Positions 12,201-25,097 of a DNA stretch of 64,000 bases are shown one piece after another. The notes beneath the pieces are model-generated. The model had not been told where the DNA came from, searched no databases, and saw only the letters and a program-made list of their open reading frames with translations. This stretch comes from Adineta vaga (lineage: Eukaryota; Rotifera). Positions within the stretch are counted from its first letter, which is position 1; the number at the start of each line of letters is the position of its first letter. The DNA is taken from NCBI GenBank assembly GCA_021613535.1, contig CP075497.1, forward strand, positions 10,726,001 through 10,790,000, read 5' to 3'. A program made the translations under genes and the position numbers.

Positions 12201-15200
12201 TGAACTCTTCAACGCTAATATAACATTCAATAATGTTTGAGATGAAGATCGTATCAATGCATGAGCCATAAAACCTGATGCTGCTTCTTTGCGACCTTCT
12301 TGAAAAATTTCAATGACCTATTTTTACAAATCCATCAATTACATATCTCTCGCTACAAATGAACTAACATACCGCAATGAGTAAATCACCGATCTGTTGA
12401 AGATATTCATTATCAAAAATTACAAACCATTTCGATCTAAACGAAAAGTTTGAAGAAGAAGAAGAAAACAAATTTGAAATTGTTTACTTTGTCGTCATTT
12501 GATGTAAAGCATCAATGGCTCCAGTGATTAATGTTAACTTTGAAAATGTATGACTACTACTTTGTTTAATATAGTTTAGAATATTTGTAAAAAGTTTTTC
12601 AGTAAAAAATTCACAAGTCACTGTCGAATGTGAATAAAATGATGTCAGAAATCGAAATAATTTCTTCAACAAATCTCTGAAAATGAAGTGTAAACAAATG
12701 TAGTTTGTTATGAACTATCAGAAAAATATACCGTTTTGTTTGTCTCATTTCACCAAAATCTTTATTTGTTGCCATAAGCGATAGAAATGGATTTAATAGT
12801 ATATGTTTGAACCAATCAAAGAATAGATGATCATTGTTTTTCATTGATAAATGTAAACCATATGAGATTTGTTCGAGAAGTTCAAAAACAGATTGAAGAA
12901 GTTTTTCATCTTGACACGATGATGGAACAATTTTGAAATATCTAAATAATATTTCCTTTTTGAAATTCGAAAGTTTCTCATTGATGTTCTTACTTATCAA
13001 GTATTGCTCCTAATTGATTAAAATCTATCAGATGAACATTATCATGAGTGACAAGTAGGAGAAGACATCGAATTGCGTTCAATGTTTCAATAACTGATTC
13101 ATGATTATTTGATTCATTTAATAAATTGAATTGTAAACGAATTGTTCGTCGTGTATAAGTTAATGAAAAACATTTTTGATCATTTTCATTCAAAATCATA
13201 TTATTTTGAAAACTAAAAATCAACAGAAATGATTCGATTAATAAAATCTTTGGAAACATACTCGACTTGATCATCATTATTGAATGATGTTGTGTCCATA
13301 TCTTGACTAATTGTTGAGCATTTCCATGCCATAATGTATTCCAAACAAAACGAAATTTTTGTTGAACAATTGATTCACGTAATGGATCAGGACGATTTAA
13401 TGAGGTTGTAATTATTGATGAAGTGGATGTTTGAATTGGAAGACGAATTGAAAATTGAAAACTATGAGAGAGAGAGAACAATGAATAATGAATGAAGAAT
13501 TTCATGATCAGCTACTTTTTAGCAAGAAGATAATCAATAGAAAATGTTTGTTGTTGAAATTCTTGCTCAGTTATTGATTTATTATGTAAAGTACGATCAA
13601 ATAGAAGTAAGATCAATGCATGAGTGAGATTTGAAACTGTTTCAAGATCACTATGACAACAAACAGTCGCTAAATATAAAGAAAATTGAAATCAAAATAT
13701 GAGAAAGTGTTTTCATGATCTGTTGTTACTTTTGAACAAAAGTTTCAATAAATCATTGTCTAATGAGAATTTCTTTTGTAGATTTCGATTGTATTGAATT
13801 AATAATCGAATAATTTTGGTACAGGCTGGAATTGTTGATGTGTAATCAGTCTAAAGAACAAGAGTACATCGAAACTTACATCTTTATTTTATTACTTACT
13901 GAACAAACAAGATCATCACGTTTAACATTTAATCTTAATTCTTCGAATATTCGTTCCAAACCACCATGATTGAGAAATGATGAATGCAATGATGGATCCG
14001 TTAACATCGAAGCCATCTGTTCTAATGCAGATTTACGAACATTCGCTTCGATTTTGTTTCGATCAGTAAATATTGTATAAACGCGAAGAAAACTTTCGAC
14101 CTAAAAAATGAAAGGCAATTGTTGAATTCATGTATTGTTCTTCGAACGTAAGGAAAGACTTACATTGATGTATTCTTTAGTGAGAATTTCTGCATTGTTT
14201 GTTGAATGTGCAGTTATGAATAGATCAAATAATTTATCAGCTGGATAGAATTGATAGAAATCATCCAGACGAACACGTGTATTTGATAATAAATAACCAA
14301 CACATTGACGATAACCCGTTTTTCTAACACTAAATCAACAACAATCAATTACTAAAAGTTTTCTTCTGTTATTTTCTCAATTTTTACTCTTTATCTTTTG
14401 AGAATAAATATCGTAGTGATGCTTGTAAACGTTGATTTAAAGTTAACAAACATTCCTTTTCTCTTTCCGTATCTGATGATAGAGCCAAAATACATTGACC
14501 AAGTGGATCAATTTTACTTGCATAACACTAAAAACATACACATGTTAGGATCATCTTTTCGGCTAGAAAAAAAGATTGATTCTACTTGTAATTGTGGTAG
14601 AATAACAGCGATAATACTCATGAGATTATTCCAAAAGTCATTTGATACGAATAATTTTGATTGGAGTAAATGAAGAAGAATCAATCGAGAATAGTCCGAA
14701 ACCTTTATATTCAATTTAATAAATCTTTATGTCAATAAAACATCATCACTTACTTTCGTTGCTAAATCATTGATTCCATTAACACATAATTCTGTTAAAA
14801 TTCGAATATTCAATACAAATTGTATATCATCATAATTTACAGCAATAGTCGAACTTTTCTTTGATTTATTTGTTTTAACCGTCTCTTCTACTGACAAACG
14901 ACTCTGAAAAAAAATCTTTCTTTTTGTCTTCAAATCACATTCGATATGAGGTTACCACCTACCGCAACAAGCATGGCAATTGAACAATAAACTGATGAAC
15001 GAATTTCAGCTAATTCATGTGTCATATATTTGATTAATATATCAATGGAATAAATCTTTTCTGATGTATCACAATGTGAATTATTCGTCGAACTAAAAAT
15101 CAAGCATTGAATTCATATTTGTTGTGTTTATCCTTACATTTTCGAACAGATGTTAACAAATCGTTTGATAACATTGAAATTTAAGTGATATGGTAAACCT

Positions 15201-17559
15201 AACAATGCTTCATCAGCATTCTTTACAATAGTAACAAAATTCTAAATAAATTTAAAAGATTGATCATTTAGGTGTTTTTCTTTTTCATTTTGTGAAATTA
15301 TCTACTTGATTTTTATTTTCATCAAGAGTCAATATTTGACATGCAGCAGCAAATGAACCACAAACTTCATTGGATTTCAGATAAACTTGATAATTATCTG
15401 TATCAAATTTTTGTGCAATTGTTAATAGACGTTCTCGTATATGTGGATACGATAAATTAAAACATTCATCCATCAAAATATAATAAACTAATTCATTGAA
15501 TTCAGGTGGTAATTGATTCACAATCTAATCAAATCTTCGATTGACAAAAAAATGAAACGAACGATGACAATTGATTACCTCATCTGACCATTCGATTGTA
15601 TGTAGAAGTGTTGAAAACACATGTAAACTATGAATATATATTGTTCGACTTTGAAATGTATAACCATTTGTAATCTGTTGTTTGACTAAGGAATGTAAAC
15701 GATAGAATAAAACTGAATAGTATTCAAACTAAATGAAGAAGCAAAAAAAACATGTTCTTTTATTTAGTCTCTGTGAAGATTCCATACATTCATCAATCCA
15801 TAGTTATGTTTAACGAATAGATCAATAATTTGACAGATGGAATTATTTAATTGTAAACATGTATGAAGACAATCTTTTAATGTTAATCGACGTAATAAAT
15901 CAAATGTTCCTGTTAATATTGTATAACAAAAATCTAGTATATCAAATGATGATGGAGGATCTAATTGAGGTGATTCATCATATTTTAAAGACCTATTGAA
16001 ATATGAAATGATGAGAATTTTGAGCAAGAAAATATGTTACCATTGAGAAGGATGACGATAACCATTTGATGTAGCTGAATTAATTGAAGAAACAGATCGA
16101 GCACTATTGATTGTATTATTAAAATCATCATGAATTTGTTCTTTTGTATTATCTAAATAGATGATGAAAAAAACAATCGGTATGTTGAATAAAAAGTTTC
16201 TTGTACAGAATTTATCATACCTGAATGTAAATCAAGATTAGGACAAAAACAAGCTGGATCACGTAAGATTTTAATTCGTCTTTGTAAATGATTTGCATAA
16301 TCTTTCAAACATGAAAGTGATGCTTTGATTAGATCTTCGTCATTTTCATTGATTAAACCAAGTAAACGCTAAATAAAACAAACAATAACGATAATCCTGT
16401 GAAAATTTCCATAAACAAAGCAAGAGAACTTACCTTGAGAATAAAAGATCTTTGTAAGAAAAGTTCTGCAGGAAAATCATTGAGTACGACATTCGAGAGA
16501 AAATGACAATGACTTATAACAGTTGAAATATCATCTCGTGATAAAAGTGCACTAAACAAATCAATGAATTGAATTTCTATTCATTCGATCAAAGTTACTT
16601 TTCTAAATTTGTAAGAACAGTTCGATCAGATTGTGTTAAATTAATCATTGGAAATAAAGTTATAAATTGACAAGCTGATTGATTTTGATGATCTAAAGAA
16701 AAAATTTATGTTTCGAAAAATTCGAGAGGGGAGTAAACAATAATTTTTGTGTCGCTTACCTCCAAATGTTGATAGAAGATCAGAAACTGATGGTGCAGTA
16801 ATTTTTAGTATTCCTCGAGTGCCTGATTGATTGGACACTGATTGGGATCGACTACTCATTGAATCATATCGACGTGATGATAATTCAGGTTGCTGTTGGC
16901 TTAAATTCAGTAATGGTAATTGAAACATTGTCGAAGTGTCCGATTCTGATTGAGTATTTGTTCTTAAAAGTTGACATGAAGCTAAAAAATAATCATTAAT
17001 GAACATTCATAATAAAAATAAATCATGTTCCTTACTTGAACTTGCTCGACTTATATTCGAGACTGATTGCGTAATAAAATGTTGAGAAAGAATATTGTCA
17101 AGAATTTGATCAACACGTCGTTCAAGTTCTGGTGTTAAGTCAATTCTAAGGGCGTTAAAAAATTCCACTGCACCAATCGAATGAAGATTATATGCTGCTG
17201 ATTCATTCTAAAATTTAAATGAATATATAATTCTATCGATACAAAAACATGAAATATTGTATACTTTTGAAAGTTGTAAAACAATGTCGAGAACAACATC
17301 ACGTTTAGGAGGTAATGGAAAATTAAACCATTCAAGTAATTTTATATAAAGATATTTATATTGAAGTATATCGATATCAGAAACTAATTTTAAATCAAGT
17401 TTTCCTTGAAGATTTTCAAGTGCACGAAGACGAATTTCTTCAACAGGATGACCTAATGAAAAACCAAACATGAAACAATTCCAAAAGAAAATACTTTCTT
17501 ATTTTACCTAATTTTGAGATTAAAGCTGAGAATGATTTATCAAAATCATCTTCAGGCAT
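9268..17559 (-). CDS. RTTN: Rotatin, centriole and ciliary basal-body protein
   Basis: The protein starts at 17559 (MPEDDFDKSFSALISKLG). After the intron at 17453-17507 it continues HPVEEIRLRALENLQGKL and later LLEWFNFPLPPKRDVVLDIV, which matches the rotatin N-terminal armadillo-like domain. More than 30 exons separated by introns of roughly 45-70 nt run to the stop at 9268. The last exons end in a block like the vertebrate C-terminus (LCYHAVTNIIQLLTED). Coding length is estimated at about 2,100 residues against about 2,200 in vertebrates. Rotatin is an armadillo/HEAT-like scaffold for centriole elongation and basal-body function, which fits a ciliated animal. Middle exons are divergent, mostly helical sequence, and I did not fix every junction. 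Its start faces PFDN2 across 410 nt. Confidence 0.85.
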
Positions 17560-17969
17560 GATGATTTCAATTGAGAGGATTGATCTTTGTATGAAGTCGA
17601 TGACAATTCTTTTATTGGTTCGTCTTATTCCATCGATCTAATCGTTCTCTTGACAACGACCACATTCAACTAACGACATCTATAAAAAGACGAAATCTTA
17701 TCTATTTTCTCTATTTTGAATTCAAACATAACCTCATTGAAAATTTTCATCAACATTTCAAAATTAGTTCAGAATTTTTAGAGGTGTTTTATCGCAATCT
17801 GATTGGTACTGAACATATGTGTTTGTTTCTTCCTCTTCTTGTTTGTTTGTCTCTTCAAAAAAAACTTTTTTTCTCAAGATGATGTCATCCATGACTTATC
17901 GAAATTGATTTAAGATAATTACTATTGATTTCAAATCATTTGAAAACAAATTTTTTGATCATTTTCTAG
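17560..17969. promoter_or_regulatory. Divergent intergenic region, rotatin and PFDN2
   Basis: The two genes point away from each other with 410 nt between start codons, so promoters for both must lie here or overlap. The PFDN2 side ends in a T-rich stretch and tttctag directly before its ATG, which looks like a splice acceptor. No TATA box stands out. Confidence 0.5.
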
Positions 17970-18461
17970 ATGGCTAGTAAAACAACGACATCAACTGGAA
18001 AGAAACCAGCATTAACTGCTGAAGAACAACAAAAAATTGTTTCAGGTTTCCAAGCATTGCGTGATGAACAAACTCAATTAGTACAAAAAACTCAAGATTT
18101 AGAAATGGATTTAAAAGAACATGATCTTGTTCTTTCAACATTATCAACAATAACGGATAAACAACGTCGTTGTTATCGAATGATTGGTGGTGTTCTTATT
18201 GAACATACTGTCGGAGAAGTTGTTCCAGCATTGCAAGCTAATCGTGAACAAATTCATAATGTTATTGAAAGTTTTAAACAGAAAACTGATGAAAAAGCGA
18301 AAGAATTAACTAATTATAAACAAAAATATGATATACATTTTTCGTATGAAAAACCAACACAACAACAACAAACATCCAAATCTGGTAATCAAAATTCAGA
18401 TTCGGGAACAACAAAGAAAGAACCACAGGATTCCGGTGTTTTAGTTGAAAAAGAGAATTAA
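17970..18461 (+). CDS. PFDN2: Prefoldin subunit 2
   Basis: This is a single uninterrupted frame of 163 residues. The core LTAEEQQKIVSGFQALRDEQ, LKEHDLVLSTL and RRCYRMIGGVLIEHTVGEV matches beta-type prefoldin subunit 2: an N-terminal coiled coil, a beta-hairpin region around CYRMIGGVL, and a C-terminal coiled coil. Prefoldin hands nascent actin and tubulin to the CCT chaperonin in the cytosol. The C-terminal tail after residue 130 is low-complexity (Gln, Ser, Thr). The ATG follows directly after tttctag, consistent with removal of a 5' UTR intron or with trans-splicing. WWOX begins 161 nt downstream on the same strand. Confidence 0.93.
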   Translation: MASKTTTSTGKKPALTAEEQQKIVSGFQALRDEQTQLVQKTQDLEMDLKEHDLVLSTLSTITDKQRRCYRMIGGVLIEHTVGEVVPALQANREQIHNVIESFKQKTDEKAKELTNYKQKYDIHFSYEKPTQQQQTSKSGNQNSDSGTTKKEPQDSGVLVEKEN

Positions 18462-18571
18462 ACACCTTAAAAAGAAGCAGTCATGCTGTTTTTAGAATGA
18501 ACACTTTACTCTTTTTGTTATCGTTGTGTGATGTTTTCTCCATCTCTTGCGTTTTTTTTAGTACGGATCAA

Positions 18572-18597
18572 AATAAAAACGTTTGTTTTTTTTTCAG
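18572..18597 (+). promoter_or_regulatory. Polyadenylation signal close to a splice acceptor between PFDN2 and WWOX
   Basis: AATAAA at 18572-18577 is followed within 20 nt by a T-tract and a cag acceptor ending at 18597. The next start codon is 25 nt further on. A poly(A) signal so close to an acceptor resembles an operon junction processed by trans-splicing. This is inference from sequence only. Confidence 0.45.
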
Positions 18598-18622
18598 ATC
18601 AGTTCTTTTTGTATAAGAACAG

Positions 18623-20317
18623 ATGAATGAACTATCAGATATGGATGAACTTCCTGTTGGATGGGAATTTGGACAGACAAGTGATGGACGAATATTTTAT
18701 ATAAATCATCAAACACAAATTACACAATGGGAACATCCGATCACGAAAAAAAAAGTGAAAATTATTCCAAAAGGTTTGTAGAGAATTAACTGAAAACAAA
18801 ATATTCGATTGTTTCGTTTCTTTTTTCTATTTTAGAATCCAGTGATAAAACTCTTCATGTCGAGTAAAATAAAGAAAAATGATATTATTAAATATAAGAA
18901 TATATTTTTACTTAGTGAACAAAATAAACGATTAACAATGGCAGATTCACGTCAAACATCAACGAAAGAATCGAATTTTACGTATGGACATCAATCGAAT
19001 GCATTACAAATTCTGTATGGATCTGATTTAACGAATAAAACAGCAATCGTCACGGGTGCTAATTCAGGCATAGGTAAATATCAGATGTGAAAAAAAGAAA
19101 CAAAAATGATAATGTTTGAATAGGTTTTGAAATCGCTCGTTCATTGGCAAAACATGGTTGTCAAGTGATATTAGCTTGTCGAAATATGACAAAAGGTGAA
19201 GCAGCTTGCTCAAAACTTCGTAAAGAAAAGGTAAGAGATTATCTTATTTACCTACGTCATTCTATTCGTTTGATATGAATCATCAGTAATAAGGACTTAG
19301 AATTTATTTTATTAAAACCTATCCATAATATATTTCAGGATGATATCAATGTTAGTTGTCGTAGACTTGATTTATGTTCATTACGTAATGTAAAACAATT
19401 CGCTGAACAATATCGACAAGACTCTCTGTAAGTATTTTCTTTAATCATTTCATTGAAATCAATTCTCTTCATACATTTTCTATTTAGACCATTACATTTT
19501 CTTATTTTAAATGCTGGTGTTTTAAATCCAAGATTTAAATTAACTGAAGATGGTTATGAAGAAATGTTTCAAGTTAATTATTTGTCACAAGCTTATCTTA
19601 CTGCTGGATTATTATCATCTATGATATTAACAAAAAGTGATCAACCACCACGTATAATTGCAATTAGTTGTGAATCACATCGAATAGAGTAAAGATAATC
19701 AATTTAAAGTTTGTTTGTTTTTTTTTCATGAGATTTTACTCATTTTAGAAGTCCCGGAATTTCAATCCTTAATGGAATTGTTACTGATCGATTAAGTCCA
19801 CGTTCACCGCAACATTTCGATCATCTCTTAGCCTATGGTCAATCGAAACTTTGTCTAATTATGTTCATTGCAGAATTTCGACGAAGTTATCCACGTTTGT
19901 TTCATAAATTGACTCCAATTTTTTATTTTGATTTAATATTTCATTTTTTTTAGAAATTCATTCAGTTGCTTGTCATCCAGGCAATGCAATCAATTCAAAT
20001 TTAACTCGTCATTCGTATCTCTATCAATTTCTTATTTTACTTACCCGTCCATTTGCTAAATCTATGGTAAAATTTCTATTTCGATGAAATGACTACTTTT
20101 CATTTCGTCTTTATTCTTTTAGCAACAAGCAGCTGCTACACCGATTTATTGTGCCATAATGAAACGTGTTTTGAATGAACAAACCATTTATTATAATAAC
20201 TGTGATGAAGGTTATCCATCTTCATTTGTTTATAATAACAAATTAACAGAAGATCTATGGATTCAAACTCAAACATTGATTGAATTAGCTTTCAAAAAAC
20301 AACCTTTAATTGTTTAA
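18623..20317 (+). CDS. WWOX: WWOX-like WW-domain short-chain dehydrogenase
   Basis: Nine exons (18623-18773, 18836-18863, 18916-19073, 19124-19230, 19339-19427, 19488-19688, 19749-19894, 19954-20066, 20123-20317) give 395 residues against 414 in human. An intact WW domain lies at residues 8-42 (DELPVGWEFGQTSDGRIFYI, then QWEHP). A second WW-like region follows but has lost its tryptophan (HVDEQNKRLTMADSR). The SDR domain has the TGANSGIG cofactor loop, ILACRN, LNAG, an ISCESHR strand and the catalytic YGQSK. WWOX binds PPxY proteins and is an oxidoreductase-like tumour suppressor in cytosol and mitochondria. Intron 18864-18915 was inferred because the unspliced frame meets a stop; removing it restores the alignment. 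Confidence 0.9.
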
Positions 20318-20575
20318 ATCTTTTATTTTTTTGTCAGATTTTATTTTTATGCTATTATATAATACTAATACTAATATTAGTATCAAAGATAAATTTAGTT
20401 TTTTTTTGTTTTAGATTCCGAAAAATCTTCTTAACAAAATCATACAACATCATTTACTTTTTTATTTACTTCAGTTTCGATGTTTAAATGGTTAGAAAAT
20501 CATATTCAATTTATTTTTCCAAATTACATATCTCTTGATTTTAGTACGTATTGTTAACATATAGACGATATATCA

Positions 20576-23500
20576 ATGGACGAAAGTTCAGCAACGATTG
20601 CATTACCAACACGATTACGTAAACGTTCGATATCTTCTAATCATTCAACAAGTGATAATAATGGTCGAACTGCGTTAATCAAAACAAAAATTCAAAAAAT
20701 TGATGGACAATATAAAGCATCACAGACATATTCAATTCATCATGATGACCAAGAAGCGACTAGTGGTGATGATCAAGATGAACTGTTAATTGTTGCAACA
20801 AAACCACCATTAATTCAAGATAGTTCAAAATATCGCATTCGACAAGATATTTTTGATGAAGAAGCGAACGATGATCAACAATCGAATTCATCATCATTGG
20901 ATGATTCACCTATTCATCGATCAAAATTGCCATCATCACCAATTAGATCGACTAAAATTACAATTCCAAAACCAGTTTTATCTTTAAATGATAATAGAAA
21001 TGAAATTTCTAATAAGATATCAACTGATACATTAACTATGTCAACAGAATCTTCAAATCCGTCATTTAGTGAAGAAAATCTTCAAGAAGACTCTGTTCAA
21101 CAACGATCAAAGTCAATGAAAAAATCGAATGTTATTAAATCAATTGTATCGAATAGTTCAAGTGCAATAGCTATCGAACAAAATTCAACTCTGTAATTAT
21201 CTTCGTTTCTTCTTCTGTTTGATAATTATTTATGTGTAATTCTACTTTTTCAGTGATTCAACCAATCAACAATCATCTTCGCCAATCAATTCCTTAATTG
21301 ATGAGAGTCATTCGATGACACCTACTGATGATAATGTACCGACTAATAAATCATCTCAAATCGCGAATGAACAATCAAAAGTAAAGGTACGATTGAAAAC
21401 AATTCCTCCTTCGCCGCAAACAAAAAAGACTACTAAACCAATCACAACAACCACTACTCCTATTTCTAAAACATCAAAATCTGTCGAGCAGAAACCAATA
21501 AAAAAGTATGAACACAATCAACACGTTACTTTTTCTATTCAATGTTTTTCTTCGTTAGACCTTTAGCTCAACAAAAAGAAACAGTGATTCCTCCGAAAAA
21601 ACCGACACAAACGATTACACCGAAGAAACCTTTGAAAACTCCAATCAATAAACCATCCTCAACTACTAACAACAGTGAAAAGCCATCTGTTCGACCTGCT
21701 TCTGTGACACCTTCGTCCAAACCAATAGAAAAGAAATCGTCAGATATTTCAAAAACATCATCTAAGAAATCAGCTGAATCAACACCAGTGAAAAAACCAC
21801 CGGTCGCACTAGGAAAAATTCCAAAACTAAATCTAACTAATAAACTAAAATTGACAGACAAACCAACAGCATCAAAAAGTCTTACTGATGCAAAACCCGA
21901 TCTTTTAACTTCAAACAGTACTCCTACGAATACCAAAGAATCGAATATAGCAGAGAAGAATCCTCCTAAAATCCCACAATCTTCTCCAAAACGTCATTCA
22001 ACACCACCACCATCTCAGCCACTGCCACCGCAACAATCATCATTACCTCCACCCCGACCAAATCGACCAATTCAACATTTTATTGATGATTTTGATCCAT
22101 TTGTTTCATCACAACCATCAGATTTAGATAGTCATAGCAATAAATCTATTTCCAAACCACCAATTGCATTTAATCAACGTTATCCACCATTACTCGATAC
22201 TAATCCACGTGCGACATCCACATTTTCTCGTACTGGCTCAGTTGGTCGTGAAAATAATCAATCTCAATCACCTCTATCACCAGTAAAAAATCTTTCTTTT
22301 GTAACACAACAAAACAAAGTATTTCTACATATTTTTCTAATATAAATTTAGGGTCCAACATCAACGTTGTATCCTCCGCCATCTCCGCCTTTGGTACCAC
22401 CACCTTTATCTCGATCAATTCCACCATTGACGAAACCATTAAATGATTCTCGTTACAATCAACTTCCTATACGAGCAAGTTCTTCCACAAATTCAATCAA
22501 TACACAATCAATATCATCCTTATTTCCTAATAATTTTCAAGATCCTTGGGTAACTAAAAAATCTGTTAATATATGGGATTCAGCATCATCTGAAGAAGAA
22601 CAAGAGGATGATTCTAATGCTCGACGATTTTTTCATCAGAATATGCGAGCTGTTGATGAAGAATTATCAAAAATTGATGAACCACAATCAATGACTCCGC
22701 CTCAGCCAATAGATAGTCGAACTGAGCAACTATTAAAACGTCAGAAAAAAGCGTCATTAGGCATGGCTTCCAATGGTGGGACACATGAAGAAAATATTAT
22801 TGAAGCATCAGCATCTGTCGATGATTTTGAATGTGTTGCAATGGATATTGATAGTCCAAAACATCGAACACAATCAGAAAGCAGTGAAAATAATCATACA
22901 ACTGTAGAAACAAGTAATAGTAAAAATACAATGAATGGAACAGGTTTGTTGACTACAGTTTCATATCAGGTGATTTTATCGAATTTTTTTAATATTGTTA
23001 TTTCTAGCTGTTTCCAAAATCGCTGAGTTAACAACAACAACAATAACTGCTTCGTCGGTAGATACAAGCAAGAAATTGACATCGACAAATCGTCCTTTGA
23101 AAGCAGCTTCGATGACATTGATGGATGAATTAAAAAATTCCGTAAATCCATCATTTTCATCGAAACAACCCGTTCTCTCACCTCCTAGTCGTTCATTAAC
23201 TCGTTCAAGGTCACGTTCGAGGACGCGTTCTCGGTCTCGATCTCGATCCCGTACACATTCTCGATCTCGGTCTCGTTCACGATCTCGGGTACGATCTCGT
23301 ACACGATCACGGTCTCGTTCTCGATCGCGATCTCGAACTTCATCATCATCATCTTCGTCATCCTTACATAAACGTCATAGTCGAAGTCGACATCGATCAT
23401 CAAAACGACGTTCAAATAAACAACATCAACGACGTCGTTCTTCTAGTTATCATGATGAGAAAGAACTAAATGAAAATAACAATACAAATTATCCATCATC

Positions 23501-24408
23501 AATGGTGCATTATCCACCACATCACCATCAACATCATCCTCATCATCAACAACAACCAACATGGCCAACGAATAGGCAAACGACTGGCGGTCTACTCTCT
23601 GGACCACCACCATTGCCACCTTATGGACATCAACAACCTCCGGTACCACCACTTTTACCTAATCATCCATATTATCCACCATCGAATCGATCATTAATGC
23701 ACTCAGGTGAACCACCCAATGGTGGTGGCGGTGCGGGTGGTCGATTTAATTTTCCACACAATCCGCATCAACGAAATCATCCACCTCTTATGCATCCTTC
23801 TTATTATTCACAAGGACCACCACAACCATTAATGCAATCAGCGTCACGTAGTCATCATCAGCATCCCATGAATCGATTTCCTGGACCACCTAGACCATAC
23901 GATATGCCACCTCATCCAATGCCTATGCCAAATGTTGGGCCACATCCGTCAAATTCTAATTATAGTCAATACAAATATGAATCAGATGAGCATGCAACGA
24001 TGAGACGAGGCGGTAAACGTGATGCAACAATGTCTGGAACAAATCCGAATAATAATCGTCGAACTGGACCTCATCAAAACGATTCGAATAGCCAGAAGAA
24101 AATGAGTAATCCAGATAGATCGAATTCCAAATCTTCTAGTAAATATCTAAATAATACAAATACAATTTATATCATTAATAATTTATCTATTTCTTTTTCT
24201 AGATCAACAAAACATGGATGAACCACATATGGAACGTAAACAATTATCAACACAATTTCATGAACGATCTTCTCATGGTGATGTAAACGAAGGTCAATCA
24301 TCGATATCTTCATCTTATGATAAGCAAACGATTTCTATAAATCCATCAAAAATAACTGATTCTCAAGATGATGAAGGCGAAGAAGGTGAAATAAGTGAAA
24401 GCGATTAA
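20576..24408 (+). CDS. Large RS-domain, proline-rich nuclear protein of unknown identity
   Basis: Six exons (20576-21192, 21254-21505, 21559-22318, 22352-22943, 23008-24138, 24203-24408) give 1,185 residues. The N-terminal third is rich in Ser, Asp and Lys. The middle has Pro/Lys/Thr stretches and a segment around NIWDSASSEEEQEDDSNARR. Then comes a strong arginine-serine domain (about 23190-23450), a His- and Pro-rich region (23500-23960) and an acidic tail ending EEGEISESD. RS domains of this kind occur in splicing and transcription-elongation factors, so a nuclear RNA-processing role is likely. No RRM, zinc finger or other folded domain was seen, and I could not name the orthologue. The donor after 22943 was chosen over 22969 because only it keeps the frame open. 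Confidence 0.75.
23190..23345 (+). repeat. Degenerate hexanucleotide tract coding the RS domain
   Basis: Tandem variants of cg(a/g/t)tct code alternating Arg and Ser for roughly 50 residues. Codon choice varies between cgt, cga and cgg, so the peptide is better conserved than the DNA, which argues for selection on the RS sequence. Confidence 0.8.
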
Positions 24409-25097
24409 AAATAAAATAAAATATTCAAGCACATATTTTTAATTCTTAATCGTGTTGGTCTTCTTGGTGTTACTCGTTCAGTTTCTTTATATATCTGTCA
24501 TTATTTTTCTTCTTTTGTACATATATATATCTCCTTTTTTTCTCGAACTAGACTACGAAACGATAAAAAAAACAAATAAACCGAGAGCATGCGCAATGAT
24601 TCGTACACATATTTTCGTTTATTACTTATTTAAAAGTATATCTACTCTTGCGCTTGTATTTTCTTTTTTCATCTTGATCAACAACAACAACAACAACAAC
24701 AATTCGATTTCTGTACGTGTTTCTCTGTTTTCTCAAACCGTTTTCTTTTTTTTATTTTGTTCGTGCTTTTTATTTCTATATCTGTTACGAAGTAGCATAA
24801 AGACAAAAACTGCAGATCTGTGTACTACTACTGGAATTTTTTTGTGTTTCATAGGTTAAAACAAACATATAAATGATGAATTCTTATATCTATATTTGCA
24901 TAATATTGTTATTTGTGCTTTCTTATGTTTACCTCGTTTACCTAATTGAAAGAAAAACCAAAAGCAGACAGAAAGACTGTGTTACACCGGTGTTAAAGGC
25001 AAATAGAAAACATACAGAAAATAAGGAAAAGGATTTGATAGCAAAAAAAGTCATCATAAGAAAATTGATATTCAAATGAAGATAAGAAGATGAATGT
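24409..25097. other. Convergent 3' region between the RS gene and the SorLA-like gene
   Basis: Both genes end here. The stretch is T-rich with a CAA microsatellite near 24679-24702. Small open frames (24452-24859 and 24873-25079) are hydrophobic low-complexity translations without domains and are probably 3' UTR. Confidence 0.5.
24679..24702 (+). repeat. CAA trinucleotide microsatellite
   Basis: About eight caa units in the 3' region of the RS gene. Confidence 0.85.

Noticed and set aside
20368-20383. 16-bp perfect palindrome (atactaatattagtat) after WWOX
   Set aside because: Pure AT-rich low complexity; too short to be meaningful alone.
22944-22969. Alternative donor after 22969 in the RS gene
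   Set aside because: It would put a stop codon a few residues into the next exon.
24452-25079. Hydrophobic plus-strand frames after the RS gene
   Set aside because: T-rich 3' region gives Phe/Leu/Ile runs by composition; no signal for a real membrane protein gene.
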